Source of the DNA: Pseudomonadota bacterium
Lineage (GTDB): Bacteria > Myxococcota_A > UBA9160 > SZUA-336
NCBI GenBank assembly: GCA_003247575.1
Contig: QJZC01000037.1
Span: 1 to 64,000 of the forward strand
Reading direction: 5' to 3'
Length of the DNA stretch: 64,000 nucleotides
In this document: positions 43,880 through 56,287 of the stretch, piece by piece
Numbering within the stretch: position 1 is the first letter of the stretch
Layout: every line of letters begins with the position of its first letter
The notes under the pieces: model-generated
Told to the model about the DNA's origin: nothing
Seen by the model: only the letters and a program-made list of their open reading frames with translations
The model's database searches: none
Made by a program: the position numbers and the translations under genes

Positions 43880-44716
43880 ATGGGGTGGTTCGATATCCAC
43901 GCGCATTTGACGCATGCCCGGATGCGCGACGACCTCGACCAAGTATTCGCGCGTGCGCGCGACGCGGGGGTCTCTCGGATCATCAGCAACGGGCTCTACC
44001 CCGCCGACAACGAGGCGGTCCTCGCGCTCGCGGAGCGCGAGCCGCTGGTGCGGCCGGCGCTGGGGTTCTACCCAGTAGACGCCGTGCTCGCGGACATGCA
44101 GGCGGCCAGTGAGGCCCAGTCTGTGGCGCCGTCTGCTGCCGAGCTGGGGAAGCTGCGTCGAGCCGAAGTGTCGACCGCCGAGGAGGGGATCGCGTCCGTG
44201 GAAGCGAACCTGGACCGGGCCTTCGCGGTTGGAGAGATCGGCCTCGATGGCCACTGGGTACCGGAGGCATTCTGGCCCGAGCAGGAGCGGGTCTTTCGGC
44301 GCTTGGTCACCCTCGCGATGGAGGCCGACAAGGCCGTGATCATCCACACGCGCAAGCGCGAGGCGCGTGCGCTCGAGATTCTGCTCGACCTCGGTGCGAC
44401 CCGGGTTGCCTGGCACTGCTTCGGAGGCAAGGTGAAGCTCGCGCGCAGGGTCGCCGAGGCTGGGCACTATCTATCGATTCCGGCGAACGCGCGTCGTTCG
44501 CAGAGCTTCACGCGCATGCTCGAGACGTTGCCGCGAGAGCAGCTGCTGCTCGAGACGGACTGTCCTTACCTCGGGCCGGTTCCCGGCGAGCGCAACGAGC
44601 CTGCCAACGTATCCGGTACAGCGGTCTATGCGGCCGAGCTCTGGGGCTTGGATCTGGTCGCGGTGGAGTCGCAGCTCGCGTCCAACTTCGAGCGTCTGTT
44701 TGGCGAGCCACCTTGA
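43880..44716 (+). CDS. tatD: TatD-family metal-dependent hydrolase
   Basis: A 278-residue TIM-barrel metallohydrolase with all expected metal ligands: FDIHAHL (HxH), VGEIGLDGHW (Glu), VIIHTRKREARAL (His), AWHCFGG (His) and LLETDCPYLGP (Asp). Members act as 3'-5' exonucleases or D-aminoacyl-tRNA-like hydrolases. Length is slightly above the usual 260 because of an insertion near residues 70-105 (QSVAPSAAELGKLRRAEVS). It converges on asd. Confidence 0.88.
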   Translation: MGWFDIHAHLTHARMRDDLDQVFARARDAGVSRIISNGLYPADNEAVLALAEREPLVRPALGFYPVDAVLADMQAASEAQSVAPSAAELGKLRRAEVSTAEEGIASVEANLDRAFAVGEIGLDGHWVPEAFWPEQERVFRRLVTLAMEADKAVIIHTRKREARALEILLDLGATRVAWHCFGGKVKLARRVAEAGHYLSIPANARRSQSFTRMLETLPREQLLLETDCPYLGPVPGERNEPANVSGTAVYAAELWGLDLVAVESQLASNFERLFGEPP

Positions 44717-44769
44717 TGCGCCGATCCGTGGGGCGTGGTTCTCGAGCGTTCTCTGGATCTGCAGGTTGG

Positions 44770-46177
<1,408 letters not shown>

Positions 46178-46298
46178 GAGAGCTAATCAAGCGGAAACCG
46201 GGCGGAATGTCAACTAACGTCTGAGACCTGCGTCTAATGGAGCTCTGCGTCGCTCGTGTGAGCCGAGCCCGTGTCAGTCGAGATCGTGTCAGTCGATG

Positions 46299-46847
46299 TC
46301 AGTCGAGATCCAGACCGGGAAGGCCGTCGATGCTTTCCGAGTTGCTCTCTTTGAGCTTCGCGCGGCTGCGCTCGGGGCTCAGAGTCTTCGAGAACTTGGG
46401 ATGCTGCTCGCGATCGGCCTTGAACTCCATGAGGGGTACGCCCCAGCCGCAGGAGTCCGAGACGCGCGTCACCTCGATCTCGATGATCGAGCGCGTTCCG
46501 GGCAAGGAGGGAAACTCGGAGATCAGGGCGGCGAATCCGGGGCTGCCGGCTTGGTGCGCCGTCGCACGGCCGTAGAGGCGCACGATCCGCGGTCGCCCCT
46601 CGAAGGCGCAGAACATCAGGGTGATACGCCCATTCTCGCGTGCGTGCGCGAGGGTCTCGATGCCGCTGCCGGCGAGATCGAGATAGGCGACTCTGTGCGG
46701 GCCGAGAACGTGCAGACCGTCGAGCCCCTTGGGCGAGACGTTTACATGTCCCTCCGCGGACAGCGGCGCGCTCGCGACGAAGAAGACGTGCTGCGACGTG
46801 ATGAACTCTCTGAGTGCGGCATCGATGCTCTCGTAGACCTTGCCCAT
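46299..46847 (-). CDS. Pyridoxamine 5'-phosphate oxidase-family flavin-binding protein
   Basis: A 182-residue split-barrel protein. HVFFVASAPLSAEGHVNVSPKG and GRITLMFCAFEGRPRIVRLYGRA are the FMN-binding strands typical of the PNPOx-like family. Real PdxH residues for pyridoxal binding are not evident, so a general flavin or F420-type reductase is likelier than vitamin B6 synthesis. The final 30 residues, rich in charged residues, are disordered-looking. It begins 18 bases after the GDT1-like gene, so it may be the last gene of the ATPase transcript. Short GTGTCAGTCGAGATC repeats follow its end (46271-46311). Confidence 0.75.
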   Translation of the reverse strand: MGKVYESIDAALREFITSQHVFFVASAPLSAEGHVNVSPKGLDGLHVLGPHRVAYLDLAGSGIETLAHARENGRITLMFCAFEGRPRIVRLYGRATAHQAGSPGFAALISEFPSLPGTRSIIEIEVTRVSDSCGWGVPLMEFKADREQHPKFSKTLSPERSRAKLKESNSESIDGLPGLDLD

Positions 46848-46865
46848 GGCGAGCTCTCCTGTTGC

Positions 46866-47144
46866 TCATGCATCCGAGGTGATCAGCACCGCCAAGCCCA
46901 CAGCGATGAAGCCCAGACCGGCGATCCAGCGAATGACGGTGGGGCTGAGCCAGCTCGAGATCAGTGCACCACCCAGTACTCCCAGGGCGCTCGTAAGCAC
47001 CAACGCGGCCGACGCCGCGATGAACACCGTCCACTTGGGATGGTCCGCATCCGACGCGTAGAGCAATGTCGCGAGCTGTGTCTTGTCGCCGAGTTCTGCG
47101 ACGAAGACGGTGAAGAACACGGTGGCGAAGAGCTTCGGATCCAT
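46866..47144 (-). CDS. GDT1/TMEM165 (UPF0016) half-length cation transporter
   Basis: A 92-residue membrane protein with about three helices and a single conserved acidic motif, VFVAELGDKTQLATLL (ExGDKT), near residues 14-28. Full-length members have two such halves. Bacterial single-repeat proteins are thought to pair as homo- or heterodimers, but no second half is visible nearby. Relatives exchange Mn2+ or Ca2+ for H+. It starts three bases after the ATPase a-subunit stop and has AAGGTG inside that gene's end, so it belongs to the ATPase operon. The link between cation exchange and the ion-pumping ATPase is suggestive only. Confidence 0.82.
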   Translation of the reverse strand: MDPKLFATVFFTVFVAELGDKTQLATLLYASDADHPKWTVFIAASAALVLTSALGVLGGALISSWLSPTVIRWIAGLGFIAVGLAVLITSDA

Positions 47145-47147
47145 GGG

Positions 47148-47822
47148 TCACCTTTCGAGAGCACTCCGCTTCGCGGCTCCGACGTACACTGCGGCCAGGA
47201 TCGCGAAGATGTACGCCTGCAGAAGTCCGATCAACAGGTCCAGGGCCATCAGCGGCATGGGCACGAAGAGTCCGGTGAGTGCGACCAGCAAGCTGACGAT
47301 CAGATGCCCGGACATCATGTTTCCGAACAGCCGTACGGACAGCGCCAAGGTGCGCGATAGCTCGGAGAGTACATGCAGCGGTGCGAGCAGCGGGCTCGGG
47401 CGGAAGTACTCGAGCACGTAGTCCTTGACTCCGCGCGCTCGAATTCCCGCGATCGGCACGGCCACGAACACCACGATCGCCAATGCCGAGGTCGTTGCGA
47501 GACTCGCGGTGGGAGCGGTGACTCCGGGTAGCTGACCGACCAGGTTACAGCCTGCGATGAAGAGGAACAGGCAGCCGGCGAAGTTGGCGACCTGCGGATC
47601 GCGACGCCCGCAGATCCCGTGCACCAGGTCATCGATCCACTCGACCAGATTCACGGCCAGAACGGTCGGGAGTCCAGGCTGTGAGCTTCGAAGCGATCGA
47701 GCCACGCTCCATGCGAGCGCGATCAATGTCAGGCTGACCAGCGCCGAGGTCAGCATGGTCCGCGTCAGGCACAGCGCACCAAAGCGAAACAGCAGCTCCT
47801 CGCCAAAGATCGATTCGGACAT
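47148..47822 (-). CDS. atpB: Alternative (N-type) F-ATPase subunit a
   Basis: A 224-residue membrane subunit providing the ion half-channels of Fo. The stator arginine lies in LALSVRLFGNMMSGHL (Arg164, equivalent to E. coli Arg210). LLQAYIFAILAAVYVGAA (200-217) holds the matching Gln. About five to six hydrophobic helices are visible. It is shorter than housekeeping a subunits (about 270), as is usual for N-ATPases. It is last of the ATPase genes here, after the AtpQ-like gene (10 bases between). Confidence 0.88.
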   Translation of the reverse strand: MSESIFGEELLFRFGALCLTRTMLTSALVSLTLIALAWSVARSLRSSQPGLPTVLAVNLVEWIDDLVHGICGRRDPQVANFAGCLFLFIAGCNLVGQLPGVTAPTASLATTSALAIVVFVAVPIAGIRARGVKDYVLEYFRPSPLLAPLHVLSELSRTLALSVRLFGNMMSGHLIVSLLVALTGLFVPMPLMALDLLIGLLQAYIFAILAAVYVGAAKRSALER

Positions 47823-47832
47823 CTAGCTCGAC

Positions 47833-48264
47833 CTAGGAGTCACGGCGCGATCCGACGCGTCGTTCGCCTGTTTGATCTTCTGGTTCGCGTGCGGAGTGGC
47901 GTGACTTCGTGCCATCCGAGAGTGCCCGCCATGCGGTGTAGGTTCCGAGCGCGACCCCGAGGCTGAGCAGTCCCAAGGTGAAGTGAATCCCCGTGTCCCA
48001 GCGTTGATCCAGCAGGTGGCCGCTCCAGGCTCCGAGCGCACTCGGAATCGCCACCGACCAACCCACGGTGCCGAGCAGCGCGAGCGAATGCCAGAAGCTC
48101 TCCTCGGACGAGCGTCGCTCCAGACGTTCGAGGTCCCGATCCAGTGCAGCCCGCGGGTCCTGCCGCCTTGCGGATGTCGGCCCCGCGGGCGCCTGAGACT
48201 CCGTTGAAGCAGAGTGCGCTGAATCCGAGTGCGCTGGACCGGTGTCGAGGGAGCGCGGGGACAT
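47833..48264 (-). CDS. AtpQ/AtpI-like membrane protein of the N-ATPase operon
   Basis: A 143-residue protein. The hydrophilic N-terminal 55 residues are followed by two helices (SLALLGTVGWSVAIPSALGAW and HFTLGLLSLGVALGTYTAW) and a charged tail. This two-helix pattern, GTVGWxVAIPxxLGAWxGHxLD, matches AtpQ (AtpI-like), encoded between epsilon and a in N-ATPase operons. AtpI proteins assist c-ring assembly or Mg2+ supply. The second small protein expected there, AtpR, is absent: only 10 bases lie before atpB. Confidence 0.68.
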   Translation of the reverse strand: MSPRSLDTGPAHSDSAHSASTESQAPAGPTSARRQDPRAALDRDLERLERRSSEESFWHSLALLGTVGWSVAIPSALGAWSGHLLDQRWDTGIHFTLGLLSLGVALGTYTAWRALSDGTKSRHSAREPEDQTGERRVGSRRDS

Positions 48265-48278
48265 CGCGATCCATCTCC

Positions 48279-50944
<2,666 letters not shown>

Positions 50945-50948
<4 letters not shown>

Positions 50949-52543
50949 CCTTCCTCCGGCTCGTTCGATGCCGTCCCGGTCCCGGTCCCGGTCGCCGGCT
51001 GGGATCCGATCGGGATGGCGCGCACCCGGCGGGCGAGCTCGTCGAGCCAGGTGCCCGCATCTTCGACGGCCGGAATCCGTCCCGCTTCGAGCTGCTCGTA
51101 GAGCTCTGGCTCGCGTGAGATCAGGCCTCCGAGCCACGCTTCGATGCATTCGCGGGCGTCGCCGGGCTCGACGTCATCGAGCCACCCGTCGACGACGGCG
51201 CGCACGATGAGGATCTGCTCTGCAATCCCGCGCGGCGACCAGCGCGATTGACGCAGGAGGCTCCGCATGAGATGACCGCGGCGCAGCTCTCGCTCGACAC
51301 CGGCTTCGAGCTCGAGGCCCACCTGTGCCAACGACTCGAGCTCTTCGAACCTCGCATGCAGAATCCGAAGGTTGCGCGTGGCCTCGCGTAGCGGAGCCGG
51401 TTGTGCGTGCCCGCCGATGCGCGAGACGCTGCGCCCGATGTCCACCGCGGGACGCAGGCTGCGAGCGAAGCGGCGGCTGTCGAGATAGATCTGGCCATCG
51501 GTGATCGAGATGACGTTCGTCGGAATGTAGGCCGCGAGATCGCCGTCCGTGGTCTCTACGATCGGTAGCGCGGTCACCGAGCCCCCGCCGAACGCGTCGG
51601 CGCGCGGCGCCGCACGCTCGAGGAGTTCGGCGTGTACGTAGAAGACGTCCCCCGGAAACGCCTCGCGTCCAGGGGGGCGGTCGATCAGCAGGCTCAGCTC
51701 GCGATACGCGTCCGCGTGTTTGGTGAGATCGTCGTAGACCACGAGCGCGTGCTGGCCGCGGTCGCGAAACCATTCGGCGATACTCGCGCCGGCGTACGGA
51801 GCCAGGTAGCGCATGCCCGCGGTGGTCGAGGCATCGGCTGCCACGATGATCGTATGCGCGAGAGCGTTGCGTTCGTGAAGCCCAGCGCGCAGCCCGAGCA
51901 CGCGCGACATCGGCTGTCCGACGACGACGTAGACGCAGATCACGTCCGTGCGTCGCTGCGCCATCACGATGTCCTCGGCCAGTGCGGTCTTGCCGACATT
52001 GCGATCCCCGATGATCAGCTCGCGCTGTCCGCGTCCGATCGGAATCGAGGAATCGATCACGAACACGCCCGTGAGCAGCGGCTGATCGACCGGCTTGCGC
52101 TCGATCAGGGGGAGCGCCTTGCGGAACAGCTCGACGCGGTCGTGGACCGCGGGAGCATCGCCGCCATCGAGCGGATTCCCAAGCGGGTCGATCACGCGCC
52201 CACAGAGATCGTGGCCGACGGCGAGGTCGGGCAGGCGTCCCGTGCCCGATGCCGCCTGGCCTGCGCACACGCGATCGTCTCCGGAGAGCAGGATCACCCC
52301 GACCAGGTCCGAGCGGAGATCGAAGGCCATGCCCAGTGCGCCCGAGTCGAACTGGACCAGCTCTTCGTAGGCTCCGTCGACCAGTCCGGCGACGAAGGCG
52401 ACCCCGTCCCCCGTACGGCGTACGACGGCGCGCGGCTTGAAGGCCTCGTCGACCGAGAGCGCGCGCACCGCGCGCGCGATGCGCGCCGGATCCATCCAGT
52501 CGCCGCCGGTGTGCACAGGACTGCGGTCACGGGGCTTCGACAT
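50945..52543 (-). CDS. atpA: N-type F-ATPase subunit alpha
   Basis: A 532-residue non-catalytic nucleotide-binding subunit. It shows the P-loop GDRNVGKTALAEDI, AFGGGSVTALPIVETTDGDLAAYIPTN-type sequence, and SITDGQIYLDSRRFARSLRPAVDIGRSVSRIGG, including the arginine finger in VSRIGG. The glycine/threonine-rich C-terminal tail (ATGTGTGTASNEPEEG) is low complexity. ATG at 52543 follows GAGGCGG and overlaps the b gene by 17 bases. ALDELSEL-type features of housekeeping alpha are less evident, consistent with the alternative lineage. Confidence 0.92.
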
Positions 52544-53270
52544 GTTCCGCCTCGCCGATCGCCATCCGCGCCGAGAGCTCGCGCTCGACGTGTCCCGCGA
52601 TTCCCCGCGCCGACGCATCGATGGTTCCCTGGGCGCTCACCATTCGCAGGCCGGCGATCAGCTGAGGAACGTCGCGAAGCACCAGACGACCCCGCGGGAT
52701 GCCCGCCGAGGCCGCCAGCCGTTCCTGCTCGTCGTCGTCCAGCGGCTGCGCGAGCTCGAAGACTGGATCGACGATCTCTTCGCGGTTGCGCAGGACGGTC
52801 AGCTCCTCGCAAGCGCGCAGCACCAGAGCGCGGTGGAGCTCGGGACCATGGATCCGCTGGAGTAGTCGCTGTGTGAGCTCTGTGGTCCAGGTGACGACGT
52901 CGTGCGACCAGGCCTGTCGCAGCGAACGCCGCTTCGCTTCGAGCTCGCGCTCGACGCGCGCGTGCGCGGCCTCCTCGAGCTTGTGGATCTCGGCGGCGAC
53001 GCGCTCGAGCTCTCGCTGTCGATGCTCCTCGAGCGCGCGCTGCTGCTCTACCAGCAGATCGTTCGCTTGCTGGCGCACGATGTGCGCATCCTCGAGCTCT
53101 GCACTGGCGCTCGCGCGCAGGGCTTCGGCCTGCTCGCGTTGCTGGGCGAACTCCTGCTCTCGTCGTTCGACAAAGCTCCGAACCGGCTTGAAGAAGAGCC
53201 AGGAGAGTACGCCGACGAGCAGAACGAAGTTGGCGACTTCGAACAGGAAGGTGGACCAGCTAGACGCCAT
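52527..53270 (-). CDS. atpF: N-type F-ATPase subunit b with delta-like C-terminal region
   Basis: A 247-residue stator protein. One N-terminal membrane helix (STFLFEVANFVLLVGVLSWLFFKPV) is followed by a long coiled coil (about 30-135). The C-terminal region (about 140-247) has HRALVLRACEELTVLRN and GLRMVSAQGTIDASARGIAGHVERELS, which recalls the delta/b-delta portion that contacts F1. No separate atpH (delta) gene exists in the operon, a known feature of N-ATPases. ATG at 53270 has GGAG upstream and lies 20 bases after atpE. Confidence 0.85.
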   Translation of the reverse strand: MASSWSTFLFEVANFVLLVGVLSWLFFKPVRSFVERREQEFAQQREQAEALRASASAELEDAHIVRQQANDLLVEQQRALEEHRQRELERVAAEIHKLEEAAHARVERELEAKRRSLRQAWSHDVVTWTTELTQRLLQRIHGPELHRALVLRACEELTVLRNREEIVDPVFELAQPLDDDEQERLAASAGIPRGRLVLRDVPQLIAGLRMVSAQGTIDASARGIAGHVERELSARMAIGEAEHVEAP

Positions 53271-53290
53271 GCGGGTGGCTCCGGCGACGT

Positions 53291-53548
53291 CTAGACTGAG
53301 GAGAACGGATTTGCGAAGAGCAGGATCAGGCTGATCACCAGACAGAAGATGGCAGTGGATTCCACCATCGCCAGACTCACGAACAAGGTCCGCGAGATCG
53401 ATCCGGCCTCGTCCGGCTGGCGCGCGAGAGCATCCATGGCCGCCGCACCGATACGGCTCTCGCCGAGGGCTGCACCGACGGCGCCGATGGCCATCGTGAT
53501 GGCGGCTGCCACCACCGATGCTACGGAGATCCACTGAGACTCTGTCAT
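53291..53548 (-). CDS. atpE: N-type F-ATPase subunit c with two-carboxylate ion site
   Basis: An 85-residue two-helix proteolipid. The ion-binding Glu63 lies in VESTAIF. Aligned on the ARQP loop (41-44), its partner position (Gln32 in Ilyobacter c) is Glu30 in ALGESRIG. Ser64 and Thr65 match two further Na+ ligands, while Tyr70 of Ilyobacter corresponds to Phe68. The pattern predicts Na+ binding, or H+ with an extra carboxylate. It is the first gene of the operon, with AAGGAG eight bases before its ATG. Confidence 0.9.
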   Translation of the reverse strand: MTESQWISVASVVAAAITMAIGAVGAALGESRIGAAAMDALARQPDEAGSISRTLFVSLAMVESTAIFCLVISLILLFANPFSSV

Positions 53549-53685
53549 GACCGGAGCTCCTTCGATTCGATCACTCCACGAGTTGTAGCAGAATCGGATC
53601 GCGCGCGAGCGGCCCGCAGCGACCGGACCCAGCGGCCGATCTGGCGAGGGACATTATTTCCCGGGCTGACGGAGGGCCCAGCCGG

Positions 53686-54246
53686 TCACACCTTGCGGCC
53701 GCGATCGTGTCGCCAGAGAACTTCGGAGCCCGTCTCGTGCCGAGCCAACACCCGCGCGACGACGAAGAGGAGATCGGAGAGGCGGTTCAGATAGTGATGC
53801 ACGACGGGTGCGACCTCCTCCGTGCGTGCGAGTCGCCAGACCTCGCGCTCCGCACGGCGACTGGTGGTACGCGCAACGTGGCAGGCCGCGGCGGCGCGTC
53901 CACCGCCGGGAAGGATGAAATCCTTCAGGTAAGGCAGGTCCTCGTTGAAGCCATCCAGGTCGCGCTCGAGGCGCTCGACGTGCTCTGCTTGGATTGCGCG
54001 TGCTCCGGGAATGCAGAGCTCGCCCCCCAGATCGAACAGGTCGTGTTGTACCTGGGTCAGACACTCCACGACATCAGACGGAATTCCCGACTCGCTCAGT
54101 ACGACGCCGATCGCGCTGTTCGCTTCATCGACGGTGCCGTACGCTTCGACGCGCGTACTGTCCTTCGCAACGCGCGATCCGTCCCCCAGCCCGGTGGTGC
54201 CGTCGTCTCCGGTGCGCGTGTAGATCTTCGATAGCCGGTTGCCCAT
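53686..54246 (-). CDS. pduO: ATP:cob(I)alamin adenosyltransferase (PduO type)
   Basis: A 186-residue enzyme attaching adenosyl to cob(I)alamin. It shows the N-terminal ATP-binding KIYTRTGDDGTTGLGDGSR, VDEANSAIG, the LGGELCIPG region and the signature arginine helix RRAEREVWRLAR. ATG at 54246 follows GAGGAGGGG. It supplies coenzyme B12 to the mutase encoded upstream on the same strand, 35 bases after meaB. The 137 bases between it and atpE probably hold the ATPase promoter. Confidence 0.9.
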   Translation of the reverse strand: MGNRLSKIYTRTGDDGTTGLGDGSRVAKDSTRVEAYGTVDEANSAIGVVLSESGIPSDVVECLTQVQHDLFDLGGELCIPGARAIQAEHVERLERDLDGFNEDLPYLKDFILPGGGRAAAACHVARTTSRRAEREVWRLARTEEVAPVVHHYLNRLSDLLFVVARVLARHETGSEVLWRHDRGRKV

Positions 54247-54281
54247 GGAACCCCTCCTCGGCGTGCTCCCGGTGCACGCGC

Positions 54282-55301
54282 TCAGCTGTCGCGATCGTTG
54301 CCGAACCAGTCCAGGGACGCGAGCAGCTCGTCCGCGGCACGCGAGGCGGTGGTCGCGTGTGCGCGCAGCTTCTGGGTCAGCTGCTCTGCGCGCGCTCGCA
54401 GCGCAGGGTGGTGGCGCAGCTCGGACTCGATCCGCTCCTTGACCAAGGCCCACATCCAGTCGACCTCCTGGCGCACTCGCTTGTCCTCGAGCTCGCCCCG
54501 CTGCTCGAGCGTGTGTCGGTGTGCTTCCACCTGCACCCACACGTCGTCGATCCCGCTGCCTTCTAGTCCGCTGCAGGTCAGGACCGGGGGGCGCCAGTGC
54601 GGACTCTGAGGCTCGAGCAGTCGCACTGCACTCGCCAGCTCGCTCGCAGCCCGACTCGCCTCGCTCGCACCGTGACCATCCGCCTTGTTGACCGCGATCA
54701 CGTCTGCCAGCTCCAGCACACCGCGCTTGATGCCTTGGAGGCTGTCTCCCGTGCGTCCGAGCATCAGCAAGAGGAAGGTATCCACCATCTGTGCGACCGT
54801 GGTCTCGGACTGGCCCACGCCCACCGTCTCGACCAGCACGACGTCGAAGCCTGCCGCTTCGACCACGATGATCCCTTGGCGTGTCGCGCGCGCGACACCG
54901 CCCAGCGATCCCGCCGTCGGGGAAGGTCGGATGTAGGCCCGAGGATCGGATGCGAGCCGCTCCATGCGGGTTTTGTCTCCGAGGATGCTTCCTCCACTGC
55001 GCACCGAGGAAGGATCGACAGCGAGCACGGCGACCCGCTTGCCCCGCTCCAGTAGGCGAGTGCCCAGCTCATCGATGAAGGTGGACTTGCCCGCGCCTGG
55101 GACGCCGGTGATGCCGACGCGATGGGCGCGCCCGGAGTGCGGCAGCAGCTGGGTCACCAGCTCCTGTGCGAGGCGTTGGTGGTCCGCCCGCTGAGACTCG
55201 ACCAGGGTAATGGCGCGCGCGACGGCGGGACGCTCGCCTGCCAGCACCCCCGCGCGAAATTCCTCCAAGGTGGTCGGTCGCACTCGGCGCGTCGCCGTCA
55301 T
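54282..55301 (-). CDS. meaB: MeaB-type mutase-protecting GTPase
   Basis: A 339-residue G3E-family GTPase. It shows P-loop GVPGAGKST (66-74), switch region VLAVDPSSVRSGGSILGDKTRM, VLVETVGVGQSE and the base-specificity loop VNKADG. It matches the MeaB/ArgK chaperones that gate adenosylcobalamin delivery and protect acyl-CoA mutases. Its ATG overlaps the stop of the preceding paralogue as ATGA and has GAGGAGG upstream. Of the two GTPases this one is closer to canonical MeaB, having the full C-terminal dimerisation helices (DWMWALVKERIESELRHHP). Confidence 0.88.
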   Translation of the reverse strand: MTATRRVRPTTLEEFRAGVLAGERPAVARAITLVESQRADHQRLAQELVTQLLPHSGRAHRVGITGVPGAGKSTFIDELGTRLLERGKRVAVLAVDPSSVRSGGSILGDKTRMERLASDPRAYIRPSPTAGSLGGVARATRQGIIVVEAAGFDVVLVETVGVGQSETTVAQMVDTFLLLMLGRTGDSLQGIKRGVLELADVIAVNKADGHGASEASRAASELASAVRLLEPQSPHWRPPVLTCSGLEGSGIDDVWVQVEAHRHTLEQRGELEDKRVRQEVDWMWALVKERIESELRHHPALRARAEQLTQKLRAHATTASRAADELLASLDWFGNDRDS

Positions 55302-56287
55302 TGCGGCCTCCTCGCTCCGCGCCCGATGAAGGCGATGAAGTCCGCCGCGAATTCGAGCTGTGCGAGGTCGATGCCTCCGTGGCACGCCAGGTACTGCCGT
55401 GCTCCCTTGCACTCTCGCTCCAAGAACTCGACGCCGTGGCGCCCCCACTCCTCGCGCACCCAGCGTTCGAAGAAGTAGGGGGTGCGTTCGGTGAGCGTCG
55501 TGCCCGAGGTCGTGCGGATCGTCTCCAGCAGCGCCTGCGCGAGCTCGGGCACGCCATCACCGGTGCGCGCGCTGGTGCGGTAGATGGGAACCTTCTCGGC
55601 GTCGAAGGGGCGCGCGAGCCAAAGGCTCGAACGCAGCTGCAGGTGTGCGCGATCTGCTGTCGGCTCGTCGCACTTGTTCATGATGAAGGCGTGTGGAATC
55701 TCGATGATTCCCGCCTTGAGAAGCTGGATCTCGTCGCCGGCGAGCGGGGAGAGGACCAGGTACACGCGGTCTGCGAGGTGCTGGACGTCCGCCTCGCTCT
55801 GACCGACGCCGACCGTCTCGAGAATCACGGCGTCGAACAGGGAGGCCAGCAGGCGACACACCTGAAAGCTGTGTGGCCCGAGCCCGCCGAGCTCTAGATC
55901 CGAGGCTTGGCTGCGAAAGTACAGGCGGGGCTGCTCGCGCGACTCCTGCATGCGCGTACGGTCGCCGAGCAGCGCACCCCCCGAGAGCGTACTCGACGGG
56001 TCTACGGCCAGCACCGCGAGCGACAGCTCTGGATCGAGCTCGAGCAAGGTGGGCGCCAGCCTCGCGACGAGCGACGACTTGCCCGATCCCGGACTGCCGG
56101 TGATTCCGATCAGCACGCTCGGGCTCTGCTTGGGCTCGCGCTCGAGCTCCGTCTGCACCTGGGCGCGCAGCTCGCGGGCAGCGGGTCGCCGGTCTTCGAA
56201 GATCGTGACCAGCTGAGCGATCGCCGCCTTGTCCAAGCTGCGGGCGCGCGCGACCAGCGCGGAGATGTCTTGGGCCGCAGAGCTCAA
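55298..56287 (-). CDS. Second MeaB-like GTPase
   Basis: A 329-residue paralogue of MeaB: P-loop GSPGSGKSS (64-72), LAVLAVDPSSTLSGGALLGDRTRM, VILETVGVGQSEADVQ and the specificity loop MNKCDE (instead of NKADG). The C-terminal part (TPYFFERWVREEWGRHGVEFLERE) differs from MeaB. A TTG start overlaps the mutase stop as TTGA. Two tandem MeaB-type GTPases beside one mutase are unusual. They may form a heteromer, or one may serve a different cobalamin enzyme or the adenosyltransferase. Confidence 0.82.
   Translation of the reverse strand: MSSAAQDISALVARARSLDKAAIAQLVTIFEDRRPAARELRAQVQTELEREPKQSPSVLIGITGSPGSGKSSLVARLAPTLLELDPELSLAVLAVDPSSTLSGGALLGDRTRMQESREQPRLYFRSQASDLELGGLGPHSFQVCRLLASLFDAVILETVGVGQSEADVQHLADRVYLVLSPLAGDEIQLLKAGIIEIPHAFIMNKCDEPTADRAHLQLRSSLWLARPFDAEKVPIYRTSARTGDGVPELAQALLETIRTTSGTTLTERTPYFFERWVREEWGRHGVEFLERECKGARQYLACHGGIDLAQLEFAADFIAFIGRGARRPQ

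Noticed and set aside
46296-47360. 354-residue plus-strand frame over the GDT1/a-subunit genes
   Set aside because: It is antisense to three genes with strong family motifs and has no domain of its own.
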